Shown: positions 10,711 through 21,504 of the stretch, piece after piece
Layout: the number at the start of each line of letters is the position of its first letter
Numbering within the stretch: position 1 is the first letter of the stretch
Source: Coregonus clupeaformis
Lineage: Eukaryota; Chordata; Actinopteri; Salmoniformes; Salmonidae
Direction of reading: 5' to 3'
Length of the DNA: 64,000 bases
NCBI RefSeq assembly: GCF_020615455.1
Contig: NC_059225.1
Span: forward strand, 40,677,546-40,741,545
Position numbers and translations under genes: made by a program
Notes under the pieces: model-generated
Told to the model about the DNA's origin: nothing
The model's input: only the letters and a program-made list of their open reading frames with translations
The model's database searches: none

Positions 10711-11508
10711 CATGACAAAGACCAAAGCCGGCGGGAGTACCGTTGAGGACAGTGGTGTCTCTCTATCACAGGTGAAGGATATTTTAAACAAACAAAACAT
10801 TTTCTATAAGCAGTTGTTACAACAACAAGTGTTTTGTCCAAATACTGGTGGATTCAACTAATAAAATAATGGACCTGACCAGAGAGGTCCAGGACCTGAA
10901 GAACAGTTTGCAGTTCTCCCAGGGTCATCTCGATGAGTTGAAACAGGCGAACGGCAAGATGACAGCAATCTGTAAGTCATTGAGAGAGGACATCAGTTCT
11001 GTGTGTGAATCCATGATAATAATGACGGAGAAGGGGCAATCAAGTCGAAATAACATGGTTGTGGACGGAATTGCAGAATCTCCACATGAGACCTGGACAG
11101 AGTCTGAGGACAAAGTGAGGGTAATGATATCTGAGAAATTGAAGAGGGACCACAGGAAGATTGAGGTGGAGCGCGCCCACAGGACTGGAAAACCCACCAA
11201 CAGCCCAGGTGACAGGCCCGATAGTGGTCAAGTTCCTGAGGTTAAAGGACAAGGTAGCTGTTCTGGAAAGAGCCAACTTCAGAGTAACATATATCTTCCT
11301 CAACGAGGACTATCCTGAAGCTGTGTGCCAGAAGAGGAAAGAACTTATCCCAGCCATGGGAGCTGACAGAGCGTGTGGGGACATTGCCTATATACGCTCT
11401 GACAGGCTCATTGTCCACCCTCCCTCCCAGAAGCCTGGAAGGGATGAGAGAGCCAAGCCTATGGGTTCGTTGCTTCAACTCCGCAGTACACACACACAAC
11501 CCAATTGA
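10711..11508 (+). pseudogene. LINE-X ORF1 (coiled coil + RRM-like), frameshifted
   Basis: ATG 10711 begins MTKTKAGGSTVEDSGVSLSQ. A frameshift near 10835 leads into the main block 10848-11220, with a predicted coiled coil (LTREVQDLKNSLQFSQGHLD), then SSRNNMVVDGIAES, the RRM-type motif found in LINE ORF1 proteins, and VERAHRTGK. A second shift near 11210-11225 leads into IVVKFLRLKDK and YPEAVCQKRKELIPAM, ending at 11508. The intact protein would be about 260 residues and bind the LINE RNA. Confidence 0.75.
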
Positions 11509-11656
11509 TTAATGGACTGCTGAATGTATATATTTTTCTTATCTCTGATAAGCTACCAGGAAAGGGCTGAAAATAGCCCATATTAATATATGTAGCCTTA
11601 GAAATAAGGTTCATGAAATCAATAACTTGCTAACATCAGATAACATTAATATATTA

Positions 11657-11888
11657 TCCAGGCTCTGTCGTAGCCTGCCGCGACCGGGAGATCCATGGGG
11701 CGGCGCACAATTGGCCCAGCGTCGTCCAGGGTAGGGGAGGGAATGGCCGGCAGGGATGTAGCTCAGTTGGTAGAGCATGGTGTTTGCAATGCCAGGGTTG
11801 TGGGTTTGATTCCCAAGGGGGGCCAGTATGTAAAAATAATGTATGCACTCACAAACTGTAAGTCGCTCTGGATAAGAGTGTCTGCTAA
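11657..11888 (+). mobile_element. Composite tRNA-derived SINE inserted in LINE-X
   Basis: The first part (11657-11745) contains ggcgcacaattggcccagcg, also seen in the SINE at 43340. The second part is the tRNA-like gtagctcagttggtagagc head with tail agtcgctctggataagagtg. The 12-bp duplication attaatatatta is present at 11645-11656 and 11889-11900. Removing one copy and the SINE restores the LINE reading NINILAISE. Confidence 0.9.
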
Positions 11889-12435
11889 ATTAATATATTA
11901 GCAATTTCTGAGACTCACTTTGATAATTCATTTGATGATCTAGCAGTAGCAATACAAGAATATAACATCTATAGAAGAGACAGAAATGCTGTAAAGATTC
12001 AGAGCCATATCCCTGTAATGCTTAGAGAAGATCTTATGTCAAGTGTTATTGAAGTGTTGTTGTTGCAGGTTCACTTGACATATCTAAAGCCTTTTCTTTT
12101 GGGGTGTTGCTATCGACACCAAGTGCTAACAGTCAGTATATAAATAATATGTATGAAATGCTTGATGGTGTATGTGATGTAAACAGAGAGGTCTACTTTC
12201 TTGGGGACCTGAATATTGACTGGTTTTCATCAAGCTGTCCGCTCAAGAGGAAGCTTCTCACTGTAACCAGTGCCTGTATTCTGGTTCAGTTTATTAATCA
12301 ACCTACCAGGGTGTTTATAAACACTACAGGAACAAGATCATCCACATCTATCGATCACATGTGTACTAATACTGTAGAACTTTGTTCTAAAGCTGTATTC
12401 GTACTCATTGGATGCAGTGATCACAATATAGCGGC

Positions 12436-13930
12436 TACAGTGGGGGAAAAAAGTATTTAGTCAGCCACCAATTGTGCAAGTTCTCCCACTTAAAAAGATG
12501 AGAGAGGCCTGTAATTTTCATCATAGGTACACGTCAACTATGACAGACAAAACGAGAAAAAAATTATGGTGGAAAATAAGTATTTGGTCAATAACAAAAG
12601 TTTCTCAAAGGTTTTCACACACTGTTGCTGGTATTTTGGCCCATTCCTCCATGCAGATCTCCTCTAGAGCAGTGATGTTTTGGGGCTGTCGCTGGGCAAC
12701 ATGGACTTTCAACTACCTCCAAAGACTTTCTATGGGGTTGAGATCTGGAGACTGGCTAGGCCACTCCAGGACCTTGAAATGCTTCTTACGAAGCCACTCC
12801 TTCGTTGCCCAGGCGGTGTGTTTGGGATCATTGTCATGCTGAAAGACCCAGCCACGTTTCATCTTCAATGCCCTTGCTGATGGAAGGAGGTTTTCACTCA
12901 AAATCTCACGATATATGGCCCCATTAATTCTTTCCTTTACACGGATCAGTCGTATTTGATCCCCTGCTGATTTTGTACGTTTGCCCAAAGCATGATGTTT
13001 CCACCCCCATGCTTCACAGTAGGTATGGTGTTCTTTGGATGCAACTCAGCATTCTTTGTCCTCCAAACACGACGAGTTGAGTTTTTACCAAAAAGTTATA
13101 TTTTGGTTTCATCTGACCATATGACATTCTCCCAATCCTCTTCTGGATCATCCAAATGCACTCTAGCAAACTTCAGACGGGACATGTACTGGCTTAAGCA
13201 GGGGGACACGTCTGGCACTGCAGGATTTTAGTCCCTGGCGGCGTAGTGTGTTACTGATGGTAGGCTTTGTTACTTTGGTCCCAGCTCTCTGCAGGTCATT
13301 CACTAGGTCCCCCCGTGTGGTTCTGGGATAGTTGCTCACCGTTCTTGTGATCATTTTGACCCCACGGGGTGAGATCTTGCGTGGAGCCCCAGATCGAGGG
13401 AGATTATCAGTGGTCTTGTATGTCTTCCATTTCCTAATAATTGCTCCCACAGTTGATTTCTTCAAACCAAGCTGCTTACCTATTGCAGATTCAGTCTTCC
13501 CAGCCTGGTGCAGGTCTACAATTTTGTTTCTGGTGTCCTTTGACAGCTCTTTGGTCTTGGCCATAGTGGAGTTTGGAGTGTGACTGTTTGAGGTTGTGGA
13601 CAGGTGTCTTTTATACTGATAACAAGTTCAAACAGGTGCCATTAATACAGGTAACGAGTGGAGGACAGAGGAGCCTCTGAAAGAAGAAGTTACAGGTCTG
13701 TGAGAGCCAGAAATCTTGCTTGTTTGTAGGTGACCAAATACTTATTTTCCACCATAATCTGCAAATAAATTCATTATAAATCCTACAATGTGATTTCCTG
13801 GATTTTTTTTTCTAAATTTGTCTGTCATAGTTCACGTGTACCTATGATGAAAATTACAGGCCTCTCTCATCTTTTTAAGTGGGAGAACTTGCACAATTGG
13901 TGGCTGACTAAAAAAAAATTCCCCACTGTA
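12436..13930 (-). mobile_element. Tc1 transposon B, complete ends, inserted in LINE-X ORF2
   Basis: TA-flanked terminal repeats (cagtgggggaaaaaagtatt at the left, ...attccccactg at the right) enclose a transposase on the reverse strand. It starts at 13564 (MAKTKELSKDTRNKIVDLHQ), with paired HTH domains and TVGAIIRKWK. It loses frame near 13180, has TAA at 13096-13098 just after DET, and carries a foreign 36-bp patch at 12951-12986. The C-terminal catalytic part reads FQHDNDPKHT and SQSPDLNPIESLW. It is defective. It is the same family as 25065-26667. Confidence 0.92.
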
Positions 13931-16402
13931 TATCCAGGAAAGCCAAAGTTCCAAAGGCTGGGCCTAAAATAGTGTAGAAGAGATCAAACAAAATATTTCG
14001 CTGTGACTCATGTGGATGATGTTAAAAATATTTGTTTGTCTGATGTGATTAATAAACAGTATCCAGACGCTGCACTTGATGAATTTATGAAAATGCTTCT
14101 TCTAATTATTGATAAACATGCACATGTTAAGAAACTGAATGTTAGAACTATTAAGGCTCCATGGATTGATGAGGAATTTAAAAACTGTATGGTTGAAAGA
14201 GATGGGGCAAAAGGAGTGGCTAATAAGTCTGGCTGAACATCTGACTGGCTGACTTATTGCAAATTGAGAAATTATGTGACTAAACTCAACAAAAAGAAGA
14301 AGAAACTGTATTATGAAGCCAATATCAATGATATAAAGAATGATGGAAAAAAATACTTTGGAGTACGTTAAATGAAATGATGTGCAGAATAACAAATTCA
14401 ACGACAAATTCGAATTCAATTATTTTAATGATTACTTCATTGGCAAAGTGGGCAAACTTAAGCAGGAAATGCAAACAACGAACAGTGAGCCATCGTATTC
14501 ATACTTAAATAAATAAATAATGAAAGAAAAGCATTGCAAGTTTGAATTTTGTAAAGTTCGTGTGGAAGAGGTGGAAAAATTATTGTTATTGTTATCGATC
14601 AATAATAACAAACCTCCTGACATTGACAACTTAGATGGAAAGCTACTAAGGAAGAGAGCTGACTCTATAACCACTCCTATCTGTCATATCTTTAATCTGA
14701 GCCAAGATTAAAGTCTTTGTCCTCAGGCCTGGAGGGAAGCCAAAGTAATTCCGCTACACAAGAGTGGTAAAGCGGCCTTTACTGGTTCTAGCAGCAGACC
14801 TATCAGCTTGCTGACAGCTCTTAGATAACTGTTGGAAAAAATGGTGTTTGACAAAATACAATGCTATTTCTCTGTAAACAAATTAACAACAGACTTTCAG
14901 CATGCTTATAGAGAAGGGCACTCAACATGTACTGCACTGACACAAATGACTGATGATTGGTTGAAAGAAATTGATAATAAGAAGATTGTGGGAGCTATAC
15001 TGTTAGATTTCAGGGCAGCCTTTGATATTATTGACCATAACCTGTTGTTGAGAAAACATATGTTTGATTCAGAGCTATCTATCTAATAGAACTCAAAGGG
15101 TTTTCTTTAATGGAAGCGTCTCTAATGTCAAAAATATAAAGTGTGGTGTACCGCAGGGCAGCTCTCTAGGCCCTCTACTCTTTTCTATTTTTACCAATGA
15201 CCTGCCACTGGCATTAAACAAAGCATGTGTATCCATGTATGCTGATGATTCAACCATATACGCATCAGCAACCACAGCTAATGAAGTCACTGAAACCCTT
15301 AACAAAGAGTTGCAGTCTGTTTTGGAATGGGTGGCCAGTAATAAACTGGTCCTGAACATCTCTAAAACTAAGAACATTGTATTTGGTACAAATAATTCCC
15401 TAAGTTCTAGACCTCAGCTGAATCTGGCAATGAATGGTGTGGCTGTTGAACAAGTTGAGGAGACTAAATTGCTTGGTGTTACCTTAGATTGTAAACTGTC
15501 ATGGTCAAAACATATAGATTCAATTGTTGTAAAGATGGGGAGAGGTCTGTGTGTAATAAAGAGATGTTCTGCTTTTTTTTACTCCACACTACACAAAGCA
15601 AGTCCTGCAGGCTCTAGTTTTGTCTTATCTTGATTATTGTCCAGTCGTGTTGTCGAGTGCTGCAAGGAAATACCTAGTTAAGCTGCAGCTGGCCCAGAAC
15701 AGAGCGGCACGTCTTGCTCTTCATTGTAATCAGAGGGCTGATATAAATACCATGCATGCCAGTCTCTCTTGGCTAAGAGTTGAGGAGAGACTGGCTGCGT
15801 CACTTCTTCTTTTTATAAGAAACATTAATGTGTTGAAAATCCCAAATTGTTTACATAGTCAACTTACACACAGCTCTGACACACACACTTACCCCACCAG
15901 ACATGCCACCAGGGGTCTTTTCACAGTCCCCAAATCCAGAACAAATTCAAGAAAGTGTACAATATTATATAGCGCAATTATTGGATATAACTTCATTCCA
16001 TCTCATATTGCTCCAATGAACAGCAAAATTGGTTTTAAAAAATGGATAAAGCAACACCTCACGGCACAACACCTCTCCCGTATATTTTCCCAAAAAATAT
16101 ATGGGGGATTGGAAATGATGCACACAATTAAATAGATAGAAGCCACAATCTATCTGCAATATTAAAGCAGAAAATTAGTTATCTTTCACCGTTCTACCTA
16201 CCAGTGATGTACCATGATGCTGCCAGTAGCTTGGGGCTATCAAGAATGATGCACCTTACGCTGACCAAGGTTTTCAGGCTGATCTGATGGAGAATCCATT
16301 TCGACAACTTCACATTTTCTTTCCTTCACAACATAATGGAAGATTCTCGATTACAGGTAACCTAATGTGAGCTAGCTTTCTAGCCTATCTGGACTAGCTA
16401 GG

Positions 16403-17996
16403 TACAGTGAGGGAAAAAAGTATTTGATCCCCTGCTGATTTTGTACGTTTGCCCACTGACAAAGAAATGATCAGTCTATAATTTTAATGGTAGGTTTATT
16501 TGAACAGTGAGAGACAGAATAACAACAAAAAAATGTCAAAAATGTTATAAATTGATTTGCATTTTAATGAGGGAAATAAGTATTTGACCCCCTCTCAATC
16601 AGAAAGATTTCTGGCTCCCAGGTGTCTTTTATACAGGTAACGAGCTGAGATTAGGAGCACACTCTTAAAGGGAGTGCTCCTAATCTCAGCTTGTTACCTG
16701 TATAAAAGACACCTGTCCACAGAAGCAATCAATCAATCAGATTCCAAACTCTTCACCATGGCCAAGTCCAGAGCTCTCCAAGGATGTCAGGGTCAAGATT
16801 GTAGACCTACACAAGGCTGGAATGGGCTAAAAGACCATCGCCAAGCAGCTTGGTGAGAAGGTGACAACAGTTGGTGCGATTATTCGCAAATGGATGAAAC
16901 ACAAAATAACTGTAAATCTCCCTCGGCCTGGGGCTCCATGCAAGATCTCACCTCGTGGAGTTGCAATGATCATGAGAACGGTGAGGAATCAGCCCAGAAC
17001 TACATGGGAGGATCTTGTCAATGATCTCAAGGCAGCTGGGACCAAAGTCACCAAGAAAACAATTGGTAACACACTACGCCGTGAAGGACTGAAATCCTTC
17101 AGCGCCCGCAAGGTCCCCCTGCTCAAGAAAGCACATATACAGGGCCGTCTGAAATTTGCCAATGAACATCTGAATGATTCAGAGGAGAACTGGGTGAAAG
17201 TGTTGTGGTCAGATGAGACCAAAATGGAGCTCTTTGGCATCAACTCATCTCGTCGTGTTTGGAGGAGGAGGAATGCTGCCTATGACCCCAAGAACACCAT
17301 CCCCACCATCAAACATGGAGGTGGAAACATTATGCTTTGGGGGTGTTTTTCTGCTAAGGGGACAGGACAACTTCACCGCATCAAAGGGACGATGGACGGG
17401 GCCATGTACCGTCAAATCTTGGGTAAGAACCTCCTTCCCTCAGCCAGGGCATTGAAAATGGGTTGTGGATGGGTATTCCAGCATGACAATGACCCAAAAC
17501 ACACGGCCAAGGCAACAAAGGAGTGGCTCAAGAAGAAGCACATTAAGGTCCTGGAGTGGCCTAGCCAGTCTCCAGACCTTAATCCCATAGAAAATCTGTG
17601 GAGGGAGCTGAAGGTTCGAGTTGCCAAACGTCAGCCTCGAAACCTTAATAACTTGGAGAAGATCTGCAAAGAGGAGTGGGACAAAATCCCTCCTGAGATG
17701 TGTGCAAACCTGCTGGCCAACTACAAGAAACGTCTGACCTCTGTGATTGCCAACAAGGGTTTTGCCACCAAGTACTAAGTCATGTTTTGCAGAGGGGTCA
17801 AATACTTATTTCCCTCATTAAAATGCAAATCAATTTATAACATTTTTGACATGCGTTTTTCTGGATTTTTTTGTTGTTATTCTGTCTCTCACTGTTCAAA
17901 TAAACCTACCATTAAAATTATAGACTGATCATTTCTTTGTCAGTGGGCAAACGTACAAAATCAGCAGGGGATCAAATACTTTTTTCCCTCACTGTA
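16403..17996 (+). mobile_element. Tc1 transposon C, complete ends
   Basis: Both termini are present: TA then cagtgagggaaaaaagtatt at the left, and the inverted copy ending ttccctcactg then TA at the right. They extend inward for well over 100 bp of inverted similarity (cccctgctgattttgtacgt). The element contains one transposase gene and nothing else, as is usual for Tc1. It lies just 3' of LINE-X. Confidence 0.95.
16759..17778 (+). pseudogene. Tc1 transposase with intact catalytic domain, broken N-terminus
   Basis: The natural start is ATG 16759. A frameshift just after MAKS and a stop (TAA in atgggctaaaag near 16830) break the first 35 codons. From 16861 the frame is open for 305 codons to 17778. 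This covers most of the DNA-binding region (VGAIIRKWMKHK, GAPCKISPRG, TISNTLRR-like) and the full DDE domain: VLWSDETK (D1), NIMLWGCFSAKG, FQHDNDPKHT (D2) and SQSPDLNPIENLWREL (E). It ends NKGFATKY. Intact family members are about 340 residues. It is the best preserved transposase here but would lack the first HTH helix. It cuts and pastes at TA dinucleotides. Confidence 0.93.
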
Positions 17997-18514
17997 AGTT
18001 AGCTAGCTAATGTTACAGTCCTGTATTGAACTAAATCATATAAATAGCTAGATAGCTATATTTTTTATACACACCGTCAATCAATTTCGCTTATGCCATG
18101 GTAGTCACTGCTAAACTGGTAGCTACCTTCAGCAGAGTAAACATGTTTGTTCGTTCTATCTTTGACTGACATTTGCTAATGTAAGCTAGCTAATGTTAGC
18201 AAATAAGAGTAGCTCAATCTGGTAGCCATCTATTCCACCCTTTACTAAAAATAGAATTGTCTAAATAGATAACTCACTCTCTGTTTGAGTGTTGGTAGCA
18301 ATGATGAATGTGTATAAATGTTCTATGGTTGGTTAGTTGGTTCTCACCCAGTCTCAGCTGGCTAGCAATCTTGCTGCCAATTTAGTGACATTAGTTAGCT
18401 GACAATATTGAAATGTGCAAGTTAGGTATGCTAAGCTAGCCAGTCTAATATTCTGTGTATCAATACAATTAGTGGGGTGGTTAAATTATGTATTGTTGTG
18501 TATTTTGTTGTAGG
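17997..18514. other. Non-coding stretch rich in gctagct
   Basis: No ORF or repeat end is supported. The stretch has many agctagct words and otherwise looks like unique or old-repeat DNA. Confidence 0.4.
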
Positions 18515-19070
18515 TGGCACAGAATCTGATTCCATCAACATGCGCTTCCAACCCCTAGCTCTGCACAAGGTGAAGGTGAGTTGGCAAAAATATTTACAAG
18601 CTGACGGCTAAGATAGCTTAATTTACAGTAAGCAGGGTATAAACATGAATTGGGTAGTGTTTTTTTTATGGTTTATGTTTGTGTTATGGGGTTACAGGTG
18701 GTTAGAGGTAGCCTGAGGACCACAGAGTACCTTCCAGAACATGTAATCAATTCAGTCTACCCTCTTCTCTTTTTACGTTATTTTTGTAAAACTCAGGTTA
18801 TCTAGAGTCATTCCACAGTGCCCTGCTGAAAAATACCCCAAAGCGGCGACATTTTGGGTACACAAGCATGAGGGAGGGGACACACCTTGTGGTTATGGAG
18901 CACAACAAGATTGTGGGACGAAAACGAGCCAGGGACACTGAAAGGTAAAAAATCAAGACTACATCAGTAATGACAACCACCTCATTCTTCTCTCTGCAGA
19001 TTCTCAAAACACAGTACAAAGACACGTCTACAAAAATCCTGTTCTAAGGGCAACTATTGACAAGAATGAT
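18515..19070 (+). pseudogene. Possible decayed multi-exon gene fragment
   Basis: Three spaced blocks have splice-like borders. Block 18797-18944 is preceded by actcag and followed by gtaaaa. It is open for 49 codons and encodes YLESFHSALLKNTPKRRHFG and TSMREGTHLVVMEHNKIVG. A block starting at 19000 after ttctctctgcag continues in phase and meets a stop at about 19060. A third possible block is 18515-18576, with gtgagt after it. The ESFH...KR motif reminds me of multicopy fish genes of uncertain origin, but I cannot name it. It could also be chance. Confidence 0.3.
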
Positions 19071-19618
19071 CTGTCAAAGTCAATGGGCTGGGGGAGGTTT
19101 ACAGATAGGACTTTGAGGTGAGGAATGGGGTTTTGGTTGTGCAGGGATGTGCTTAGACAGTGAATGTGTATAAGAGCGATTGAGGTGCCATTTCTGCTCA
19201 ATCTCCCATACACAATTCATACTGTGTAAGAAATGCCCTCCTAAGACTTTTCACACCTTCTTTAGCCCCCCAGCCCATTCACTTTGTCGACTGATCTTTC
19301 CTCTCAAAAGCAGCTCCCAATGTCCCCTTATTTTCCCTAAACAATACGATAGCCGATCCCATTTGGTTTACACCAACAAAGGCGTGTTGCCCTACGTCCC
19401 TTCCACAATAAGTGTAAATGCTAAGGAGACGTGCCAGGAGATCTTCTGCAAGAGGACCAAACAGTCGGTGGTTAAGAAGCCCTACACCACAGTCTTATCC
19501 AGCTGACTATTCACCGCAGACAGGACAAGCCATGTCATAAGCACAAAGAGTCTCAGCTTCCCCAGCCCACCATGCTGAACACCATTACCAGTGTACGGAA
19601 GCCGGATAAAGGACTATG
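19071..19618. other. Non-coding or unassigned stretch
   Basis: A 108-codon ORF (19180-19506, +) has no recognised domain and starts in pyrimidine-rich sequence. I do not call it a gene. Its last part (KGVLPYVPSTISVNAKETCQ) could belong to the decayed fragment just upstream. Confidence 0.3.
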
Positions 19619-19733
19619 GCTGCGTTTACACAGGCAGCCCAATTCTGATCCTTTTCAGAACTGGTCTGGTTGGTCAAAGGACCAATTAGTGGAAAAAAGA
19701 TCAGAATTGGGCTGCCTGTGTAAACACAGCCAG
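19619..19733. repeat. Fold-back MITE, about 115 bp
   Basis: The left end gctgcgtttacacaggcagc is mirrored at the right by gctgcctgtgtaaacacagc. The arms extend through cccaattctgatc and gatcagaattggg. The centre is about 35 bp. This is a short non-autonomous DNA-transposon-like element. Confidence 0.85.
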
Positions 19734-19760
19734 TGTGGCTCAGCATAAGACCATGTAGAA

Positions 19761-19927
19761 CAGGGGTCTCCAACCCTGTTTCTGAAGAGCTAACCTCCTG
19801 TAGGTTTTCGCTCCAACCCCAGTTGTTACTAACCTGGTTCAGCTTATCAACCAGCTAATTATCAGAATCAGGTGTGCTAGAAACCTACAGGATGGTAGCT
19901 CCCCAGGAACAGGGTTGGAGAGCGCTG
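19761..19927. mobile_element. hAT-type MITE, 167 bp
   Basis: The termini caggggtctccaaccctg and cagggttggagagcgctg are inverted repeats. The flanks atgtagaa (19753-19760) and atgtagat (19928-19935) agree at 7 of 8 positions, as expected for the 8-bp hAT duplication. There is no coding capacity. Confidence 0.75.
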
Positions 19928-19935
19928 ATGTAGAT

Positions 19936-21379
19936 CCACCATAAAATAAATATGGATATTTCTATCAATCTTCGAAATGTGGATTTATGGATTCACAGAA
20001 TATATTTATATAAGCTGTACAGGGCTCTGTAGCACCAAACAGATGCTAAACATTCAGATATCCAAATAATGTTTATTTGTCAATCTAAAATACAGGAAAG
20101 TGTACACTATTTAATGCTAACGCAAGAGAACTGGGTATTCAACAATAATGTTTTGGTAAAAGTAACAGACAAAAAAATTGTGTGAACAGTGTAGTGCAGT
20201 TCAGTGTTTCCGAGTGTGTCTCAGGTGTAGAGACACACAAGTGCGTTGAACTGTAGCTACAGATTGTTACACCAGACAATGTAATTTCTGTGATACACCA
20301 AACAGTACCTATTCTGTAACTCCCAGTAATGGATACCAAAAATATTTTGTTAAATCACATTATCTGGTGTATCAATCTGTAGCTACGAGAACTGGTGGTC
20401 ATGATGAAATTGCCATTGACAAAGAAACATACAGTAAGAAAATACAGCATGATCAGTGTACTAAAGTTTAGGAAATACATGTAAAGCTGTGGGAGGAGTG
20501 TTGTCATGATAAAACTGCCATTCAGCTCCTCGTGAGTCATCTGCTTGAAATCCAGCATAATGTCTAATCCCTCGAAGGGGATACAGTTCACGGGATACAG
20601 TTATCCTACAATGACACATGCAGGCAAAGGAATTCTGTTTCTGTATCTAGAATCCACTCCAGGAAGAAGGCCCCACATGTAAATGATGCTCTATTGTACA
20701 GTTAGAACGACAGTTGAATTGTGCCAGCATAACATCAACATTAGGGTAGACTAGTTGAACATGCATACATGTGCACAGGCACTGAGATTACATTTACAAC
20801 AATATCTAGCCTAATAGAAAGAAATATGGCATAACCCTCAACCTTTGCACAATGACTAGACCGTACAAATGTACCTAGGTAGGTAGGTATACAGTAAATA
20901 CCTACAGCCGTGTCTATCAGGCATGCTTAGGCAAATATTTTTATAGTAAAATCATCTTCAGTTTTAGAGATTTACAACAGTACATGTTTGTATTATTGTT
21001 TCTCCTCACTGTTTGCTACTAAACTTAGCTAACTAGCTCGCTGGATATACAATCATTGTTATTTACATATTTTTGGAATCCTATCTTGCGTCGTGCCTAT
21101 AATGTTGTGAGATTAAAATGCATCCACAGTCATAAACATAACCAATGTCAACCCTCGTCAATTATGTTACATAGCTAGTTAGTAAAATGATTTACAGTTC
21201 CTGATGTTACACGTTTGCTAACAAGTTACAAACACGAGGCGTGGCGAATAACAAGTTAGCAGGCGCCAGGCTAACTAGCTAGCCAACTCCAGTCATGTGC
21301 TAACATTTGCTGGTAAACCTACCTTTAGGTGGCTGGTTGTAACGTTGTAGCTTGCTGTTTAGTATTCTTATCTACGACT
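19936..21379. other. Non-coding stretch
   Basis: No supported gene. A 78-codon reverse-strand ORF (20591-20355) contains the hydrophobic run YMYFLNFSTLIMLYFLTVCF and could be a membrane exon or chance. It has no splice support I trust. Confidence 0.35.
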
Positions 21380-21446
21380 AAAAATAGAAAAGGTTTTACA
21401 ATCGAGATACACAAGATCTCCGATTGTAAAACTTCTTCTATTTTTT
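21380..21446. repeat. Short imperfect hairpin
   Basis: aatagaaaaggttttacaat and attgtaaaacttcttctatt form inverted arms around a loop of roughly 20 bp. It may be the end of a small MITE. It lies next to the truncated side of L1 copy 2. Confidence 0.6.
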
Positions 21447-21504
21447 GTCATAGATATGGTTACCGGTATTTGTTTAGCTAACTTTGTGTTGTTAGTGTCC
21501 ACCT

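Larger units (their letters stand above)
11520..16135 (+). pseudogene. LINE-X ORF2 (endonuclease + reverse transcriptase), split by insertions
   Basis: Endonuclease: LKIAHINICSLRNKVHEI near 11565, ILAISETHFD after the SINE, FLGDLNIDWF near 12200, STSIDHMCTN near 12345 and GCSDHNI near 12415, where the Tc1 cuts in. After the Tc1 come APWIDEEFK (14155), LRNYVTKLNKKKKKLYYE (14265), ILLDFRAAFDIIDH (15000), GVPQGSSLGPLLFS (15145) and the intact active site YADDSTIY (15238). The stretch 15064-15633 is open for 189 codons and includes the thumb (LLGVTLD). The last block 15620-16135 has LAQNRAARLAL. Several frameshifts show that it is inactive. Confidence 0.85.
10313..16170 (+). mobile_element. LINE-X: near full-length Jockey-superfamily LINE with nested SINE and Tc1
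   Basis: Order: 5' UTR (10313-10710), ORF1, ORF2 with APE endonuclease, then RT and the 3' end with acaatctatctgcaatatta near 16160. A SINE (11657-11888) and a complete Tc1 (12436-13930) are nested in ORF2. Without them the element is about 4.1 kb. A second, partial copy lies inverted at 24640-25064, and a bare 3' tail at 3994-4105. The exact clade is unclear: RT motifs suit the Jockey/CR1/L2/I group while ORF1 has an L1-like RRM. Confidence 0.8.

Noticed and set aside
20355..20591. Reverse-strand ORF with a hydrophobic segment
   Set aside because: There is no splice support, no homologue I recognise, and it is short in AT-rich DNA.
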